Assembly: GCA_041739275.1 (NCBI GenBank)
Contig: JBGSOF010000055.1
Coordinates: forward strand, 1 to 64,000
Origin: WGMI01 sp041739275
GTDB taxonomy: Bacteria; Bacteroidota; Bacteroidia; Flavobacteriales; Schleiferiaceae
Length of the DNA: 64,000 bases
Direction: 5' to 3'
Shown here: in pieces, positions 53,880 to 63,338 of the stretch
Numbering within the stretch: position 1 is the stretch's first letter
Layout: each line of letters starts with the position of its first letter
Notes under the pieces: model-generated
What the model was told of the DNA's origin: nothing
The model's database searches: none
What the model saw: the letters and a program-made list of their open reading frames with translations, nothing else
Program-made: the position numbers and the translations under genes

Positions 53880-54689
53880 TTAAGGCAAGGTCACCGTCCA
53901 GGTATTTCCATTCACAGTGACCGTTGCCAAATTGTCGCAGCCCGTTGACCCGTAGTCCAAGAAGCGGTCCGGCCGGTTGGTCGAGCTCATCAGCATGCTT
54001 CCCGAGCTGAAATGCGGGCAGGCAAACTCATGAACCAAAGGGCTTTGAGTCGACAAATTCCAGATAGAACCGTTCGGCTTGTGGACGCTCGCGCTTCCGC
54101 TGATCTCGCGCACGTCATCATTTGGCTGAAAGGTGCCATAGCCCTGTGTCCAAACGCGGGTTCGGTTGCTCGAATAAAACACGGTATCGCCGTTCAATCC
54201 AACGACCCCTCCTTGAGCCGCAATCGAATGGGTAGGTTGGTTGTTGGCAAGCGAAGTCAAAACACTTGTTCGCTGCCCGAAGACCTCTCGGTTGTTCACG
54301 AAATACGAATCGAAATCGATTTGAACCGAGGCGTTCACCTGCCAGCGAGGGTAGGTGTAGCTGCCGAGAATTCGACCGCGGCGATAGCGACCGTCGTTGC
54401 CGAGACAGTTAACCGAGCCGAAGTCGATTGTAACAGTCCGAGGATTGACCGCAGTGTCGATGGTTACGGTTGCACAGCTCAAAACGGCCGAGTTCTTTCC
54501 TGGATTCGCTCCGGAAAGCGCCTCCTCAAAGAGTGCTTCGGCTTCCTCATAAAGGCCATCGGGCAAGCTGTAATCGCGCGCCTCCAGCGCATCGGCATCG
54601 CTCGGAAGCGATTTGTCGTCTTTGGAACAAGACGAGAGCGTTAAAACGATCGAAACGGAGCATAAACTCCAAACTGCGAAATTCTTCAT
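53880..54689 (-). CDS. Lipoprotein, likely surface exposed
   Basis: The 269-residue protein has a lipobox ending at Cys21 (LSSC), followed at once by SKDDKS, the kind of acidic/lysine tract that sends lipoproteins to the cell surface in Bacteroidota. The rest is rich in Thr, Ser, Asn and beta-strand patterns and shows no family I can name. Two Cys pairs (AVLSCATV, VNCLGND) may form disulfides. Confidence 0.7.
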   Translation of the reverse strand: MKNFAVWSLCSVSIVLTLSSCSKDDKSLPSDADALEARDYSLPDGLYEEAEALFEEALSGANPGKNSAVLSCATVTIDTAVNPRTVTIDFGSVNCLGNDGRYRRGRILGSYTYPRWQVNASVQIDFDSYFVNNREVFGQRTSVLTSLANNQPTHSIAAQGGVVGLNGDTVFYSSNRTRVWTQGYGTFQPNDDVREISGSASVHKPNGSIWNLSTQSPLVHEFACPHFSSGSMLMSSTNRPDRFLDYGSTGCDNLATVTVNGNTWTVTLP

Positions 54690-54781
54690 GGCGTTTCAGG
54701 TTTTAAATTGTCTTACCCCCCCTGAGACGCAGAATTCCCCACTGCGTTTAAGCCGACAAGTTCATCACGACGAACCCTGCC

Positions 54782-55387
54782 TTAAAGCAAGTCGAAGCCG
54801 AGCGCAATTACCCAAGCATCGGGCCTTGAACTGACACTGACGTTTTCGCCCGATACCGTAAAGTAATCGGCGGAATCGCTCCAAGAAAATTCGTAGCGCA
54901 AATCGGCTGAAATCTTCCAGAATTCAACGCCCGCCACTAGTTGGCCGGCCCAAGTTCCATTTGCTAAGCCTTCGTCGAACAAATCAGAATCGCTGCCGAG
55001 CAAAACCGAGTACACCGGCCCGCCACCCAAGCGAATCGGCCCGGGCTTGAGAAGCACCAAAAGGGGAATATCGATGCGATTGATCCCGATGTTCTCTGTG
55101 GTCTTCATTCCCGATGTGCCGTCGACCGCCTCGATCGATCCGTTGATGCGCGTAAACAGGAGCTCGGGTTGCAACTCGAGTGCAACGAGGTTGATATCGG
55201 CAAAAAGCCCAAAGTGATATCCCACTGCGCGGTCTCCATTCGAAATGTCTTCCCAAGTTTGAGAGCTGCCGAACTCTTTAAAGTTGAGGTCGGTGAGATT
55301 CATCCCCGCGCGAAGCCCGAAATCGAGCTGCGCGTGCACATTAAAAGAAACGAAGGCGGCTGCGCAGAGCAAGGAAAACTTCTTCAT
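54782..55387 (-). CDS. Outer-membrane beta-barrel protein, PorT-like
   Basis: The 201-residue protein has a signal peptide (1-19, ending VHAQ) and a barrel of about eight strands with a typical opening LDFGLRAGMNL. The C-terminal residues are VIALGFDLL. This fits the PorT/OmpW-like small-barrel family common in Bacteroidota. A type IX secretion role is possible but not shown. Confidence 0.8.
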   Translation of the reverse strand: MKKFSLLCAAAFVSFNVHAQLDFGLRAGMNLTDLNFKEFGSSQTWEDISNGDRAVGYHFGLFADINLVALELQPELLFTRINGSIEAVDGTSGMKTTENIGINRIDIPLLVLLKPGPIRLGGGPVYSVLLGSDSDLFDEGLANGTWAGQLVAGVEFWKISADLRYEFSWSDSADYFTVSGENVSVSSRPDAWVIALGFDLL

Positions 55388-55432
55388 GGCTGGAAAGATG
55401 TAAGGTTACCGGCGATATTTACAATTTCACGC

Positions 55433-56407
55433 TCAAAAATGAGCCGAAAAATCGAGTTTGCCGATAAAATCATTCACGGCCTGCACCCGCTGCTCAGGCG
55501 GGTCGTTCGAGGCCACCGCTTCGAATTTTTGACCCGTGATTCGCTCGTAAAGAGCTACATATCGATTTGAGATCATTTGAACGCGCTCGTCGCTCATGTG
55601 GGGTATGGCATCGCCTTCTCGCCCTTGAAAACCTTCGGACATCAACCACTCGCGCACAAATTCTTTGCTCAATTGAATGGGCTCGAGCCCCTGTTCGACC
55701 ATCTCTTCAAAACCCTCGAGCTCGAAGTATCGAGAAGAATCGGGGGTGTGTACCTCGTCGATGAGGATGATTTTTCCGTCGGGGAGCTTTCCAAATTCGT
55801 ACTTGGTGTCTACCAGTATAAGGCCGCGATCGCGGGCCATTTCCCGGCCTTTGGCGAAAAGGGCGAGGCTGTAGGCCTCCAATTGAGCGTAGTCTTGGGC
55901 GGAGACGATTCCGCGGCCAACGATTTCAGAAGCCGAAACATCTTGATCGTGCGCACCGTCGTCGGCTTTGGTAGTTGGGGTGATGATCGGCCGCGCAAAC
56001 GCTTGGTTTCGGAGCAAGCCCTCGGGCAAGATTTCGCCGCACAAACTGCGAAGCCCGCTGGAATACGTACGCCAGGCATGTCCGCTCAAGTGTCCGCGAA
56101 CAACCATTTCTATTTTAAACGGCACGGCCGCTTTCCCCACGCTCAAAACGGGATGCGGTGCTCCTAAAAACCAATTCGGAACAACATCGGCGGTTTGCTC
56201 GAGAAAATAAGCGGCGGTTTGATTCAGCACCTGCCCCTTGTGCGGAATTCCCTTGGGGAGCACCACGTCAAAGGCCGAAATCCGATCGCTGGCCAAGAGC
56301 ACAATCAGGCCATTTTCAAGGGTGTAGACTTCGCGCACCTTGCCGCGGTAATGGGCTTTTTGACCTGGGAATTTGAGGTCAAAGCTCGTGTTCAAGGGGG
56401 CTTCCAT
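55433..56407 (-). CDS. purC: SAICAR synthase
   Basis: The 324-residue enzyme joins aspartate to CAIR in purine synthesis. It has KVREVYTLENGLIVLLASDRISAFDV, PHPVLSV and the late IDEVHTPDSSRYF motif. The start is ATG 56407, which overlaps the last base of the phoH stop codon (TGATG). It is the long form, as in other Bacteroidota. It follows phoH in one operon. Confidence 0.95.
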   Translation of the reverse strand: MEAPLNTSFDLKFPGQKAHYRGKVREVYTLENGLIVLLASDRISAFDVVLPKGIPHKGQVLNQTAAYFLEQTADVVPNWFLGAPHPVLSVGKAAVPFKIEMVVRGHLSGHAWRTYSSGLRSLCGEILPEGLLRNQAFARPIITPTTKADDGAHDQDVSASEIVGRGIVSAQDYAQLEAYSLALFAKGREMARDRGLILVDTKYEFGKLPDGKIILIDEVHTPDSSRYFELEGFEEMVEQGLEPIQLSKEFVREWLMSEGFQGREGDAIPHMSDERVQMISNRYVALYERITGQKFEAVASNDPPEQRVQAVNDFIGKLDFSAHF

Positions 56408-57348
56408 CAATGCTTGTATTCGTTTTCGGGAGCGGGTGGCGTGGCGCGTTCATAGGCTTCGGCAATCAGACGTACCAAGCGGTGGCGAATGACGTCGCGC
56501 TCGTCGAGTTCGACAAAATCGATGCCTTTGATGCCGTTTAAGATCCGCCCTGCCTCGCCCAAGCCACTCTTTTGCTGACGGGGCAAATCGACTTGCGTTC
56601 GGTCGCCCGTGATCACAAATTTGGCCGACTGCCCCATTCGGGTTAAAAACATCTTCATTTGGGCGGGGGTCGTGTTCTGCGCTTCGTCGAGAATCACAAA
56701 GGCCTGATCGAGCGTCCGCCCTCTCATAAATGCGAGCGGGGCGATTTGTATGGTTCCGTTTTCGAGAAAGCTCGCCAGCCGCTCGGGCGGAATCATATCG
56801 CGCAAGGCGTCGTACAAAGGCTGGAGGTAGGGATCGAGTTTTTCTTTGAGGTCTCCGGGCAAAAAACCGAGGTTCTCTCCGGCTTCTACCGCGGGGCGCG
56901 TCAGAACTATTTTGCGAACTGACTTCTCTTTGAGCGCTTTAACGGCCAGAGCCACGGCGGTGTAGGTCTTGCCGGTTCCCGCAGGTCCAATGGCAAAGAC
57001 CATATCGCTCGTCTCGACCGATTCGACCAACCTCTTTTGATTCGGTGTCCTCGCTTTGATCGATTGCCCGTTTACACCGTACAAAATGTGCTCAGCCGGG
57101 CGCTCTTCGCTTTGGCTTTCGCCCAACATAATTCGCTCGATGGCCACATCTGAGAGTGAGTTGTGGCGATTGAAGTGATCGAGCAAGGCATCGAGTCGCT
57201 GTTCAAAGAGCGAAATTTCGTCCGGATCGCCGTTCACCTTGAGCTTTTCGCCTCTCGCGGTGATTTTGAGCTTCGGGAAGTACGACCGAATCAGGTTGAA
57301 ATATCGATTTTGGGTGCCGTAGAAAGCCTGAGGCTGTACGTGGTCCAA
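56407..57348 (-). CDS. phoH: PhoH-family ATPase
   Basis: The 313-residue protein has no PIN domain. Walker A GPAGTGKT is at 121-128 and Walker B FVILDEAQN near 218-226. An N-terminal KH-like part (FPKLKITARGEKLKVNG) suggests RNA binding. PhoH/YbeZ proteins work with YbeY in ribosome quality control in other bacteria; no ybeY gene is in the window. The start is TTG at 57348; the frame is open about 30 codons upstream without ATG or GTG, and the family usually has a few more residues at the front, so the true start could be a rarer codon. purC follows with a one-base overlap. Confidence 0.9.
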   Translation of the reverse strand: MDHVQPQAFYGTQNRYFNLIRSYFPKLKITARGEKLKVNGDPDEISLFEQRLDALLDHFNRHNSLSDVAIERIMLGESQSEERPAEHILYGVNGQSIKARTPNQKRLVESVETSDMVFAIGPAGTGKTYTAVALAVKALKEKSVRKIVLTRPAVEAGENLGFLPGDLKEKLDPYLQPLYDALRDMIPPERLASFLENGTIQIAPLAFMRGRTLDQAFVILDEAQNTTPAQMKMFLTRMGQSAKFVITGDRTQVDLPRQQKSGLGEAGRILNGIKGIDFVELDERDVIRHRLVRLIAEAYERATPPAPENEYKH

Positions 57349-57473
57349 GGCTATGGTGCGCTCTGCCGATTGAGATCCCGAGGCTTTCGTTTCCAGAATA
57401 GGGTGCTTTATGAGGTTGAAATTTAGCTTCGGGCTTCGCGTTCAGCTAAGAAGGCATTGGCCGAGGCATGGGT

Positions 57474-57481
57474 TACTTTTG
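57474..57481 (+). promoter_or_regulatory. Candidate -7 box for the gldF operon
   Basis: TACTTTTG fits TAnnTTTG exactly and stands 49 bases before the ATG at 57531. A TTG lies 14 bases upstream, closer than normal. Confidence 0.4.
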
Positions 57482-57530
57482 AGGGCAAAATAAAACAAAA
57501 GCGAACGCTTACCGCCGATTGAACGACACG

Positions 57531-58355
57531 ATGCGCTTGGTTAGCCTAACGACCGATTTCGGACTCAAAGATGCGGGTGTTGCTTCGCTCAAGGCGGCGG
57601 TTTTAACGGTGAATCCACAGGTCTCGTTTGTGGATGTCAGCCATCTCGTCAGACCCTTTGCCATAGACGAAGCGGCGCACCTGCTGTCGAGCGCTTTATC
57701 GTTTTTCCCCCCGGGCAGCATTCATCTCTCTTTGGTTCATCACCATCGGAGTCCTTTTGATCGACTATTGGTCGTTCGCTCTGAAGCTCAATGGCTGATT
57801 GCGCCAGATAATGGACTGATTCACATTGTCTTAAACGGGCTGGAGCCCGAATCTTGGGGACTGGTGGCGATCGAGAACGGCTCTTTGGGGAAAGCTCTTT
57901 TTTCGGATTGTGCTCGTTTAGTCGGCCTGATTTCAAACCCTGTGGGAGGCTTCATCACCGAGGCCCCGGGGAATCGCGACCGAGCGTACGAAACGGCCCA
58001 AACGCTGCGACCCGCGCCGGAGGCTGAAGGCAGATCGATCGCGGGACATGTGGTCTACATCGACCACTACGGCAATTTGATTACGAACATTCACAGAGAT
58101 CTGGTTGAATCGATGCGCAAAGGGCGAGAAATACGAATCGAACTGCCTCGAAATCACCGAATCGCCAAAATCTCAGCGGCCTATGGAGAAGCAGGCGAAG
58201 GCAAACTCATCGCCTTGTTCAACGGCCTCGGCTATTTGGAAATCGCGCTGGGACGTTCGTCCGGGGTCGACGAAAATGGGGCTGGGCGCCTGCTCGGCAT
58301 ATCTTTGCGCGACCGAGTCGAATTGCATTTTGTCGGTTTAAGCTTTGATCAGTGA
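57531..58355 (+). CDS. SAM hydroxide adenosyltransferase (DUF62)
   Basis: The 274-residue protein opens LVSLTTDFGLKDAG and has SHLVRPFAIDEAAHLL; this family hydrolyses S-adenosylmethionine to adenosine and methionine. ATG 57531 is the best start; TTG 57519 adds four residues. Its stop forms a GTGA overlap with the next gene. It heads the operon that carries gldF and gldG. Confidence 0.88.
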   Translation: MRLVSLTTDFGLKDAGVASLKAAVLTVNPQVSFVDVSHLVRPFAIDEAAHLLSSALSFFPPGSIHLSLVHHHRSPFDRLLVVRSEAQWLIAPDNGLIHIVLNGLEPESWGLVAIENGSLGKALFSDCARLVGLISNPVGGFITEAPGNRDRAYETAQTLRPAPEAEGRSIAGHVVYIDHYGNLITNIHRDLVESMRKGREIRIELPRNHRIAKISAAYGEAGEGKLIALFNGLGYLEIALGRSSGVDENGAGRLLGISLRDRVELHFVGLSFDQ

Positions 58356-58648
58356 TCGTACGGATTGTCAAAATGCGCTTCAAAGCCGAAGCCGCGCTCC
58401 TCTTTGAAGAATTCTTTCGAAAAACGGCTCCGAACATTCGGTCGAGTCCCGGCTGCGCCTATCTCGAGCTGTGGAAAGAGCAAAGCGGAGACGGCATCTA
58501 TTTTACCCACAGCCATTGGGAAGACGAAGCCAGCCTTGAAGCCTATCGGTCGGGAGAATTGTTTCGCGAAACCTGGGCTCAAACCAAGCAGTGGTTCTGC
58601 GATCGACCCGAGGTTTGGAGCAGCGAATGCATTGAACGCTTGCCATGA
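58352..58648 (+). CDS. ABM-type monooxygenase
   Basis: The 98-residue protein has the compact antibiotic-biosynthesis-monooxygenase fold (IVRIVKMRFKAEAALLFEE, then GCAYLELWKEQ and FTHSHWEDEASLEAY). Such small enzymes oxidise quinones, polyketides or haem, often without a cofactor. The substrate is unknown. The start is GTG at 58352 within a GTGA overlap; its stop overlaps the gldF start (ATGA). Confidence 0.85.
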   Translation: MIVRIVKMRFKAEAALLFEEFFRKTAPNIRSSPGCAYLELWKEQSGDGIYFTHSHWEDEASLEAYRSGELFRETWAQTKQWFCDRPEVWSSECIERLP

Positions 58649-59376
58649 AAGCGCTGATTCTAAAAGAACTTCTTTACTTTTTCGGCTCGTTTACCGGAGC
58701 CGTGGTCATCGGGGTGTACTTATTGCTCAACGGGGCCTTTCTCTGGATTCTGCCGGGTCCCATGAATCTCCTCGACGGTGGATGGGCCAATCTCGACGGG
58801 CTATTTGCCCTTTCTCCGTGGATTTTTTTGTTTCTGATTCCGGCCATTACGATGCGCATGTTTTCGGAAGAAAAGCGCAACGGCACACTCGAACTCCTGC
58901 TCACCCTGCCGATTCGAGAAGACCAAGTCGTAGCGGCCAAGTTTAGCGCAGCCTTCGTGTTGATTGTGTTGAGTATCGCTCCTACCTTGATTTCGTTCTA
59001 CTCCATCCACGCGCTCGGCGCTCCGGTCGGAAGCATCGACCACGGAGGCACTTGGGGCTCTTACCTCGGCTTGCTTTTTCTCGGGGCCTCTTATGCGGCC
59101 ATCGGCTTATTTTCTTCGAGCCTCACCGACAACCCCATTGTGGCCTTTGTCCTCGCAGCCTTTATTTGCGCACTGACGTATGCAGGTTTTGACGAGTTGG
59201 GCAAATTGGCCGGGCAGAATCCCTTCGGACAGAGTTTGCCCGAATGGGGGCTCAGTCAGCACTATACTTCTGTGAGCCGCGGGGTGGTAGACAGCCGCGA
59301 TCTCGTCTATTTTATTTGCCTCCCCTTGCTCTTTCTCGGTGCCACTCGGCTCAAACTCAAAAGCCGAAGCTGGTGA
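58645..59376 (+). CDS. gldF: Gliding motility ABC transporter permease GldF
   Basis: The 243-residue inner-membrane protein has six hydrophobic helices and the ABC-2 permease segment EEKRNGTLELLLTLP. With GldA (not in the window) and GldG it forms an ABC transporter needed for gliding in some Bacteroidota. Its start overlaps the ABM stop (ATGA) and its stop overlaps the gldG start (GTGA). Confidence 0.93.
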   Translation: MKALILKELLYFFGSFTGAVVIGVYLLLNGAFLWILPGPMNLLDGGWANLDGLFALSPWIFLFLIPAITMRMFSEEKRNGTLELLLTLPIREDQVVAAKFSAAFVLIVLSIAPTLISFYSIHALGAPVGSIDHGGTWGSYLGLLFLGASYAAIGLFSSSLTDNPIVAFVLAAFICALTYAGFDELGKLAGQNPFGQSLPEWGLSQHYTSVSRGVVDSRDLVYFICLPLLFLGATRLKLKSRSW

Positions 59377-61127
59377 GCGCGACTTCTTCAACCGAAAAAG
59401 GCAAGGCAAACCGCCGCCGTCGCGATCTATTGATCTTCGGCATCTGGGCGCTCGGCTTGCTTTTGGTTTACGCGGTCGGCCGCAGAAGTTTTTGGCGATG
59501 GGACCTCACCGCCGAAAAGCGCTATTCGATTTCGCCCCAGACCCGCGATTTGTTGAAGTCGATCAAAGAGCCCATTCTCTTCGACGTCTATCTCGAAGGC
59601 GAATTCCCCGCGGGTTTTGCGGTTTTGCAGCGCGAAACACTGCGCATGCTTCAAGAGTTCAGAGCCTACAACGACAACATTCGCTTTCGGTTTATAGACC
59701 CCTCAAAAGCAGAGAGCGATCAAGAGCGCGAAGAGCTCTACGCGCAACTTCAAAGCAAGGGTTTGAACCCTTATACCCTCGAAATCAACCAAAAAGGATC
59801 TCGTTCAAGCGTTCGAGTTTTTCCCGGGGCCTTGGTTCGAAAAGGCGATGTGGAACTGGCATTGCCTCTGTTGTCCAATCAACTGGGTCGTTCGGCCGAG
59901 GAGCAAATCAACAGCTCCATTGCGCAGCTCGAGTTTTCGCTGGCCAATGTGCTTCGCAAACTGCGGGCCGAAGCGCGGCCGAAGATTGCCTTTATCGAAG
60001 GACACGGCGAACTAGGCCCTCGTTTTCTGGCCGATCTCGGGCGCTCGCTTTCTGAGTTTTACACTGTAGACCGATTCGACCTCAGGGCTTTGCTGGCCGA
60101 TACCGCCGCGGGTGCGAGCATCGCCGAACAACAACGCCGACTCAATGTGTACGACGCACTGTTGATCGCAAAGCCCAAGCGCGGTTTTACGGATCTCGAC
60201 AAATACCTCATCGATCAATTTGCCATGAAGGGCGGCGCCATTCTTTGGTTGATCGACGGAGTGGAAGCTGAGATGGACAGCTTGAGCGAGCGTTCTGAAT
60301 TTTTGAGTATCCCCTTAGATGAACGGCTCAAATTGCGCGACCTGCTCTTTAAATACGGTGCCCGCGTAAACTCCGATTTGGTGGCCGATTCGCGCTCGGC
60401 GGCGGTCAACGATTCGCGCGAGCTGAGGCCTTGGCCATACTTCCCTATGATCTTGCCCGAAAAAGGACACCCCATCTCAAAAAATCTCAACGCCCTCAAA
60501 CTCGAATTCGCCAGCACCGTAGATACCGTGAGCGCTCCGGGCATAAAGAAAACCTTGCTTTTATCGAGTTCTCCGTATGCCCAAGCCTTCTCTGCTCCAC
60601 ATGTGGTGAGCCTCGAAAAACTGTACCGAGACCCCCGTAGCTTCGGCTGGCAAAGTGGCCCATATGCGCTGGGTTGGCTGCTCGAAGGCGAATTCGAATC
60701 TTTTTATGCGCTTCGGGTCAAGCCAAAAGACCTCGACGGTAGCGTCTTACAACCCATTTCTCGCAGCAAACCCACTCGGATGATGGTGGTCGGCGACGGA
60801 GACTTGGCCAAAAATCAGCTCAACCTCATCAACCCCAACGCTCCGAAAGGTGTTCCGCTTCCGCTGGGTTACGACCAGTTTACCGGGGCTCAATACGGCA
60901 ACAAAGAATTCTTGCTCAACGCTTTCGACTATCTCTTGGGGGCCTCGGATTTGATGAACCTCCGAAGCCGAGAGCTCCGAATTCGCATCCTCGACAGCCC
61001 GAGAATTGAGAGCCAAAAACTGCGTTGGCAGCTGCTCAATTCGGCACTTCCACTGTTTGGTGTGCTGCTCTTTATGGTGGTCTTCGGCCGAATTCGAAAG
61101 CTCAAAAACCAACGAATTCTCTCATGA
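59373..61127 (+). CDS. gldG: Gliding motility auxiliary subunit GldG
   Basis: The 584-residue protein has a membrane segment near 18-38 (DLLIFGIWALGLLLVYAVG), a large periplasmic part with the family YSISPQTRDLLKSIKEPI region, and a second membrane helix near 555-575. GldG acts with GldF. The start is GTG at 59373 in a GTGA overlap; a longer frame extends into gldF but is not the real start. Confidence 0.92.
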   Translation: MSATSSTEKGKANRRRRDLLIFGIWALGLLLVYAVGRRSFWRWDLTAEKRYSISPQTRDLLKSIKEPILFDVYLEGEFPAGFAVLQRETLRMLQEFRAYNDNIRFRFIDPSKAESDQEREELYAQLQSKGLNPYTLEINQKGSRSSVRVFPGALVRKGDVELALPLLSNQLGRSAEEQINSSIAQLEFSLANVLRKLRAEARPKIAFIEGHGELGPRFLADLGRSLSEFYTVDRFDLRALLADTAAGASIAEQQRRLNVYDALLIAKPKRGFTDLDKYLIDQFAMKGGAILWLIDGVEAEMDSLSERSEFLSIPLDERLKLRDLLFKYGARVNSDLVADSRSAAVNDSRELRPWPYFPMILPEKGHPISKNLNALKLEFASTVDTVSAPGIKKTLLLSSSPYAQAFSAPHVVSLEKLYRDPRSFGWQSGPYALGWLLEGEFESFYALRVKPKDLDGSVLQPISRSKPTRMMVVGDGDLAKNQLNLINPNAPKGVPLPLGYDQFTGAQYGNKEFLLNAFDYLLGASDLMNLRSRELRIRILDSPRIESQKLRWQLLNSALPLFGVLLFMVVFGRIRKLKNQRILS

Positions 61128-62140
61128 AGAAATACGCCCTTCCCCTTGTGTTGGTTATTCTGGCGGCCGCGGTTACCTGGTTGATTTTAAACCCTCCCAA
61201 CGGAGGCGGGGTCTCAGACGAAGAAAGCGAGTACCGATTTGGCCTGGCAGATACGGCATCGATCGACAGTTTTTCGATCGCAGACAAAAACCCGCGAAAG
61301 GCTCTCCTGAAACGAGGCAAGCGCGGCTGGACCGTCGATGAAAGACCGGCTCGTGCCGATGCCGTCGAAGTGATGCTCGAAACCTTGGCGCGGATGGAAA
61401 TGCGGAACTTTCTTGCTCCAAGCGCTCAAAATGAAGCAATTAAAAGAATGGCAGTCTACGGAAAAGAGGTTGCCGTTTGGTCGAAGGGCAAAAAAGTCGC
61501 GCATTTCTTTGTCGGTACCGACACGCCGGACCAGGCGGCCACCTATATGATGAATGCTAAGGCTTCTCAAGTTTTTGCGGTTCACATACCCGGATTTAAC
61601 GGCTTTTTGAGCACTCGTTTTATCACCGACCCGGTTCTTTGGAGAGATCGGCTGATGTTTGAACCTTTTGAGGGAAGTCTCCGCAAGCTTCGAATGGAAT
61701 ACCCCCGAGAGCCCGAAAAGAGTTTTGAGTTGATGCGCAAAGACTCGAAATGGACCATCGAAGGGTACACAGGCACACCGGACGAAGCACAAATCGAGGC
61801 CCTGATCGCCGCGCTTCGCACCCTTCGCTTTGAAGGAGCCATCGTGGAACAAGACCCGATTTTTGCCCGCAAGGATAGCCTCTTGGCCAGCCCTCCGGTT
61901 TGGTTGCTCGAAATTGAAGATGAATCGGGTCGAAAGCAGTCGGTGCGCGGGTATGCCATCAAACCGCCCGAAGACACCTACGACAGCCAGGGCAATCCGC
62001 TTTTGGCAGACCCCGACCGAATGCATGGAATTTTGAGCGACGGTCAAATGGTGTTGCTCCAATATTTTGGTTTGCAGCGCGTGATGCTTTCTTCGGGCGA
62101 TTTAAAACTCAAAACGCAATCGGGAAGCCCTCAACCTTGA
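61124..62140 (+). CDS. DUF4340 periplasmic protein
   Basis: The 338-residue protein has an N-terminal membrane anchor (residues 4-22, YALPLVLVILAAAVTWLIL) and a large extracytoplasmic part of DUF4340 type (GWTVDERPARADAVEVMLETL, VGTDTPDQAATYMM). DUF4340 genes often sit beside GldG-like ABC systems. Its start lies within an ATGA overlap with the gldG stop, so it belongs to the gld operon. Confidence 0.87.
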   Translation: MKKYALPLVLVILAAAVTWLILNPPNGGGVSDEESEYRFGLADTASIDSFSIADKNPRKALLKRGKRGWTVDERPARADAVEVMLETLARMEMRNFLAPSAQNEAIKRMAVYGKEVAVWSKGKKVAHFFVGTDTPDQAATYMMNAKASQVFAVHIPGFNGFLSTRFITDPVLWRDRLMFEPFEGSLRKLRMEYPREPEKSFELMRKDSKWTIEGYTGTPDEAQIEALIAALRTLRFEGAIVEQDPIFARKDSLLASPPVWLLEIEDESGRKQSVRGYAIKPPEDTYDSQGNPLLADPDRMHGILSDGQMVLLQYFGLQRVMLSSGDLKLKTQSGSPQP

Positions 62141-62149
62141 GCGTTCTTC

Positions 62150-62157
62150 TATCTTTG
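62150..62157 (+). promoter_or_regulatory. Candidate -7 box for dnaN
   Basis: TATCTTTG matches the Bacteroidota -7 consensus exactly. It stands 30 bases before the dnaN start and 9 bases after the DUF4340 stop. There is no -33 TTG at the standard distance. Confidence 0.5.
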
Positions 62158-62186
62158 GCAACTTCTGATCTCGTATTCCACCTTCC

Positions 62187-63308
62187 ATGAAATTCATCGT
62201 TTCAAGCGGAGCCTTGCTCAAGCAGCTCCAATTAGCGGGTTCGGTTATCCAATCGAATAACTCGCTGCCGATTCTCGACAATTTCTTGTTTCAGCTCTCC
62301 GGCGGAGTGCTCAAGATCACGGCGAGCGATCTCGAAAATGTGTTGACGACTTCTCTGCTCGTCGAAAGCGATTCAGATGGTGAAGCGTGCGTGCCTGCCC
62401 GGATCTTGCTCGACACCCTCAAGACCTTTCCCGAACAGCCGTTGACCTTTGTGTTTCAAGGGGCCTCGGGCGTCGAAATTGCTTCTGATTACGGCAAGTA
62501 CGGGGTCAATTCTTTTTTGGCCGACGATTTTCCGAGGGTAGCTGAACTCGAAGATTCTTCGTCGACCCAAATGCCCGCGCACGTGCTTTTCTCGGCGATT
62601 CAAAAGACCTTGTTCGCCGCGGGCAACGACGATCTCCGCCCCGTGATGTCCGGAGTGTTTTTCCAGATGAGTTCCGAGGGTTCGACCTTTGTAGCCACCG
62701 ATGCCCACAAATTGGTGCGCTATCGCAGAAATGATGTTCAAAGTTCTGAAACGGCCGAATTCATCATGCCCAAAAAGCCCTTGACCATTCTCAAGGGAGT
62801 GTTGCCTTCGGCTGAAGATTCTGTGGAATTGCACTTCAACCAACTGAATGCGCGCTTTAGCTTCGGCGGCTTTTCGCTCACTTGCCGACTGATCGATGGG
62901 CGTTATCCCAACTACGAAGCGGTGATTCCCCGAGAAAACCCGAATCGATTGAGAATCGGACGGGCAGAATTTCTCGGCTCGGTTCGACGGGTCAGTTTGT
63001 TTTCGAACAAAACGACCCATCAGGTTCGACTGCGCATGGCGGGGAGCGAGATTCAAGTTTCGGCCGAGGACCTCGACTTTTCGAACAAAGCCCATGAACG
63101 CCTCCACTGCGACTACGCCGGTCAAGACCTCGAAATCGGTTTCAATTCTCGTTTTTTGACCGAGATGCTCTCGAATCTCGAAACCGAGTCGATTTCGATG
63201 GAGTTTTCTCAGCCCAATCGCGCGGGCCTGCTGTCGCCTGAAGGGGGCTTGGACGAGGGTGAAGAAGTCTTGATGCTGGTGATGCCGGTCTTGATCAACC
63301 AGGCGTGA
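62187..63308 (+). CDS. dnaN: DNA polymerase III beta clamp
   Basis: The 373-residue sliding clamp keeps DNA polymerase on DNA. It has the three repeated clamp domains and the conserved ending MLVMPVLI. It is not beside dnaA here but follows the gldFG operon, an order I recall from other Bacteroidota. Confidence 0.96.
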   Translation: MKFIVSSGALLKQLQLAGSVIQSNNSLPILDNFLFQLSGGVLKITASDLENVLTTSLLVESDSDGEACVPARILLDTLKTFPEQPLTFVFQGASGVEIASDYGKYGVNSFLADDFPRVAELEDSSSTQMPAHVLFSAIQKTLFAAGNDDLRPVMSGVFFQMSSEGSTFVATDAHKLVRYRRNDVQSSETAEFIMPKKPLTILKGVLPSAEDSVELHFNQLNARFSFGGFSLTCRLIDGRYPNYEAVIPRENPNRLRIGRAEFLGSVRRVSLFSNKTTHQVRLRMAGSEIQVSAEDLDFSNKAHERLHCDYAGQDLEIGFNSRFLTEMLSNLETESISMEFSQPNRAGLLSPEGGLDEGEEVLMLVMPVLINQA

Positions 63309-63338
63309 TTCGGCGATTCATCGCTTGAGGAATTCCCC

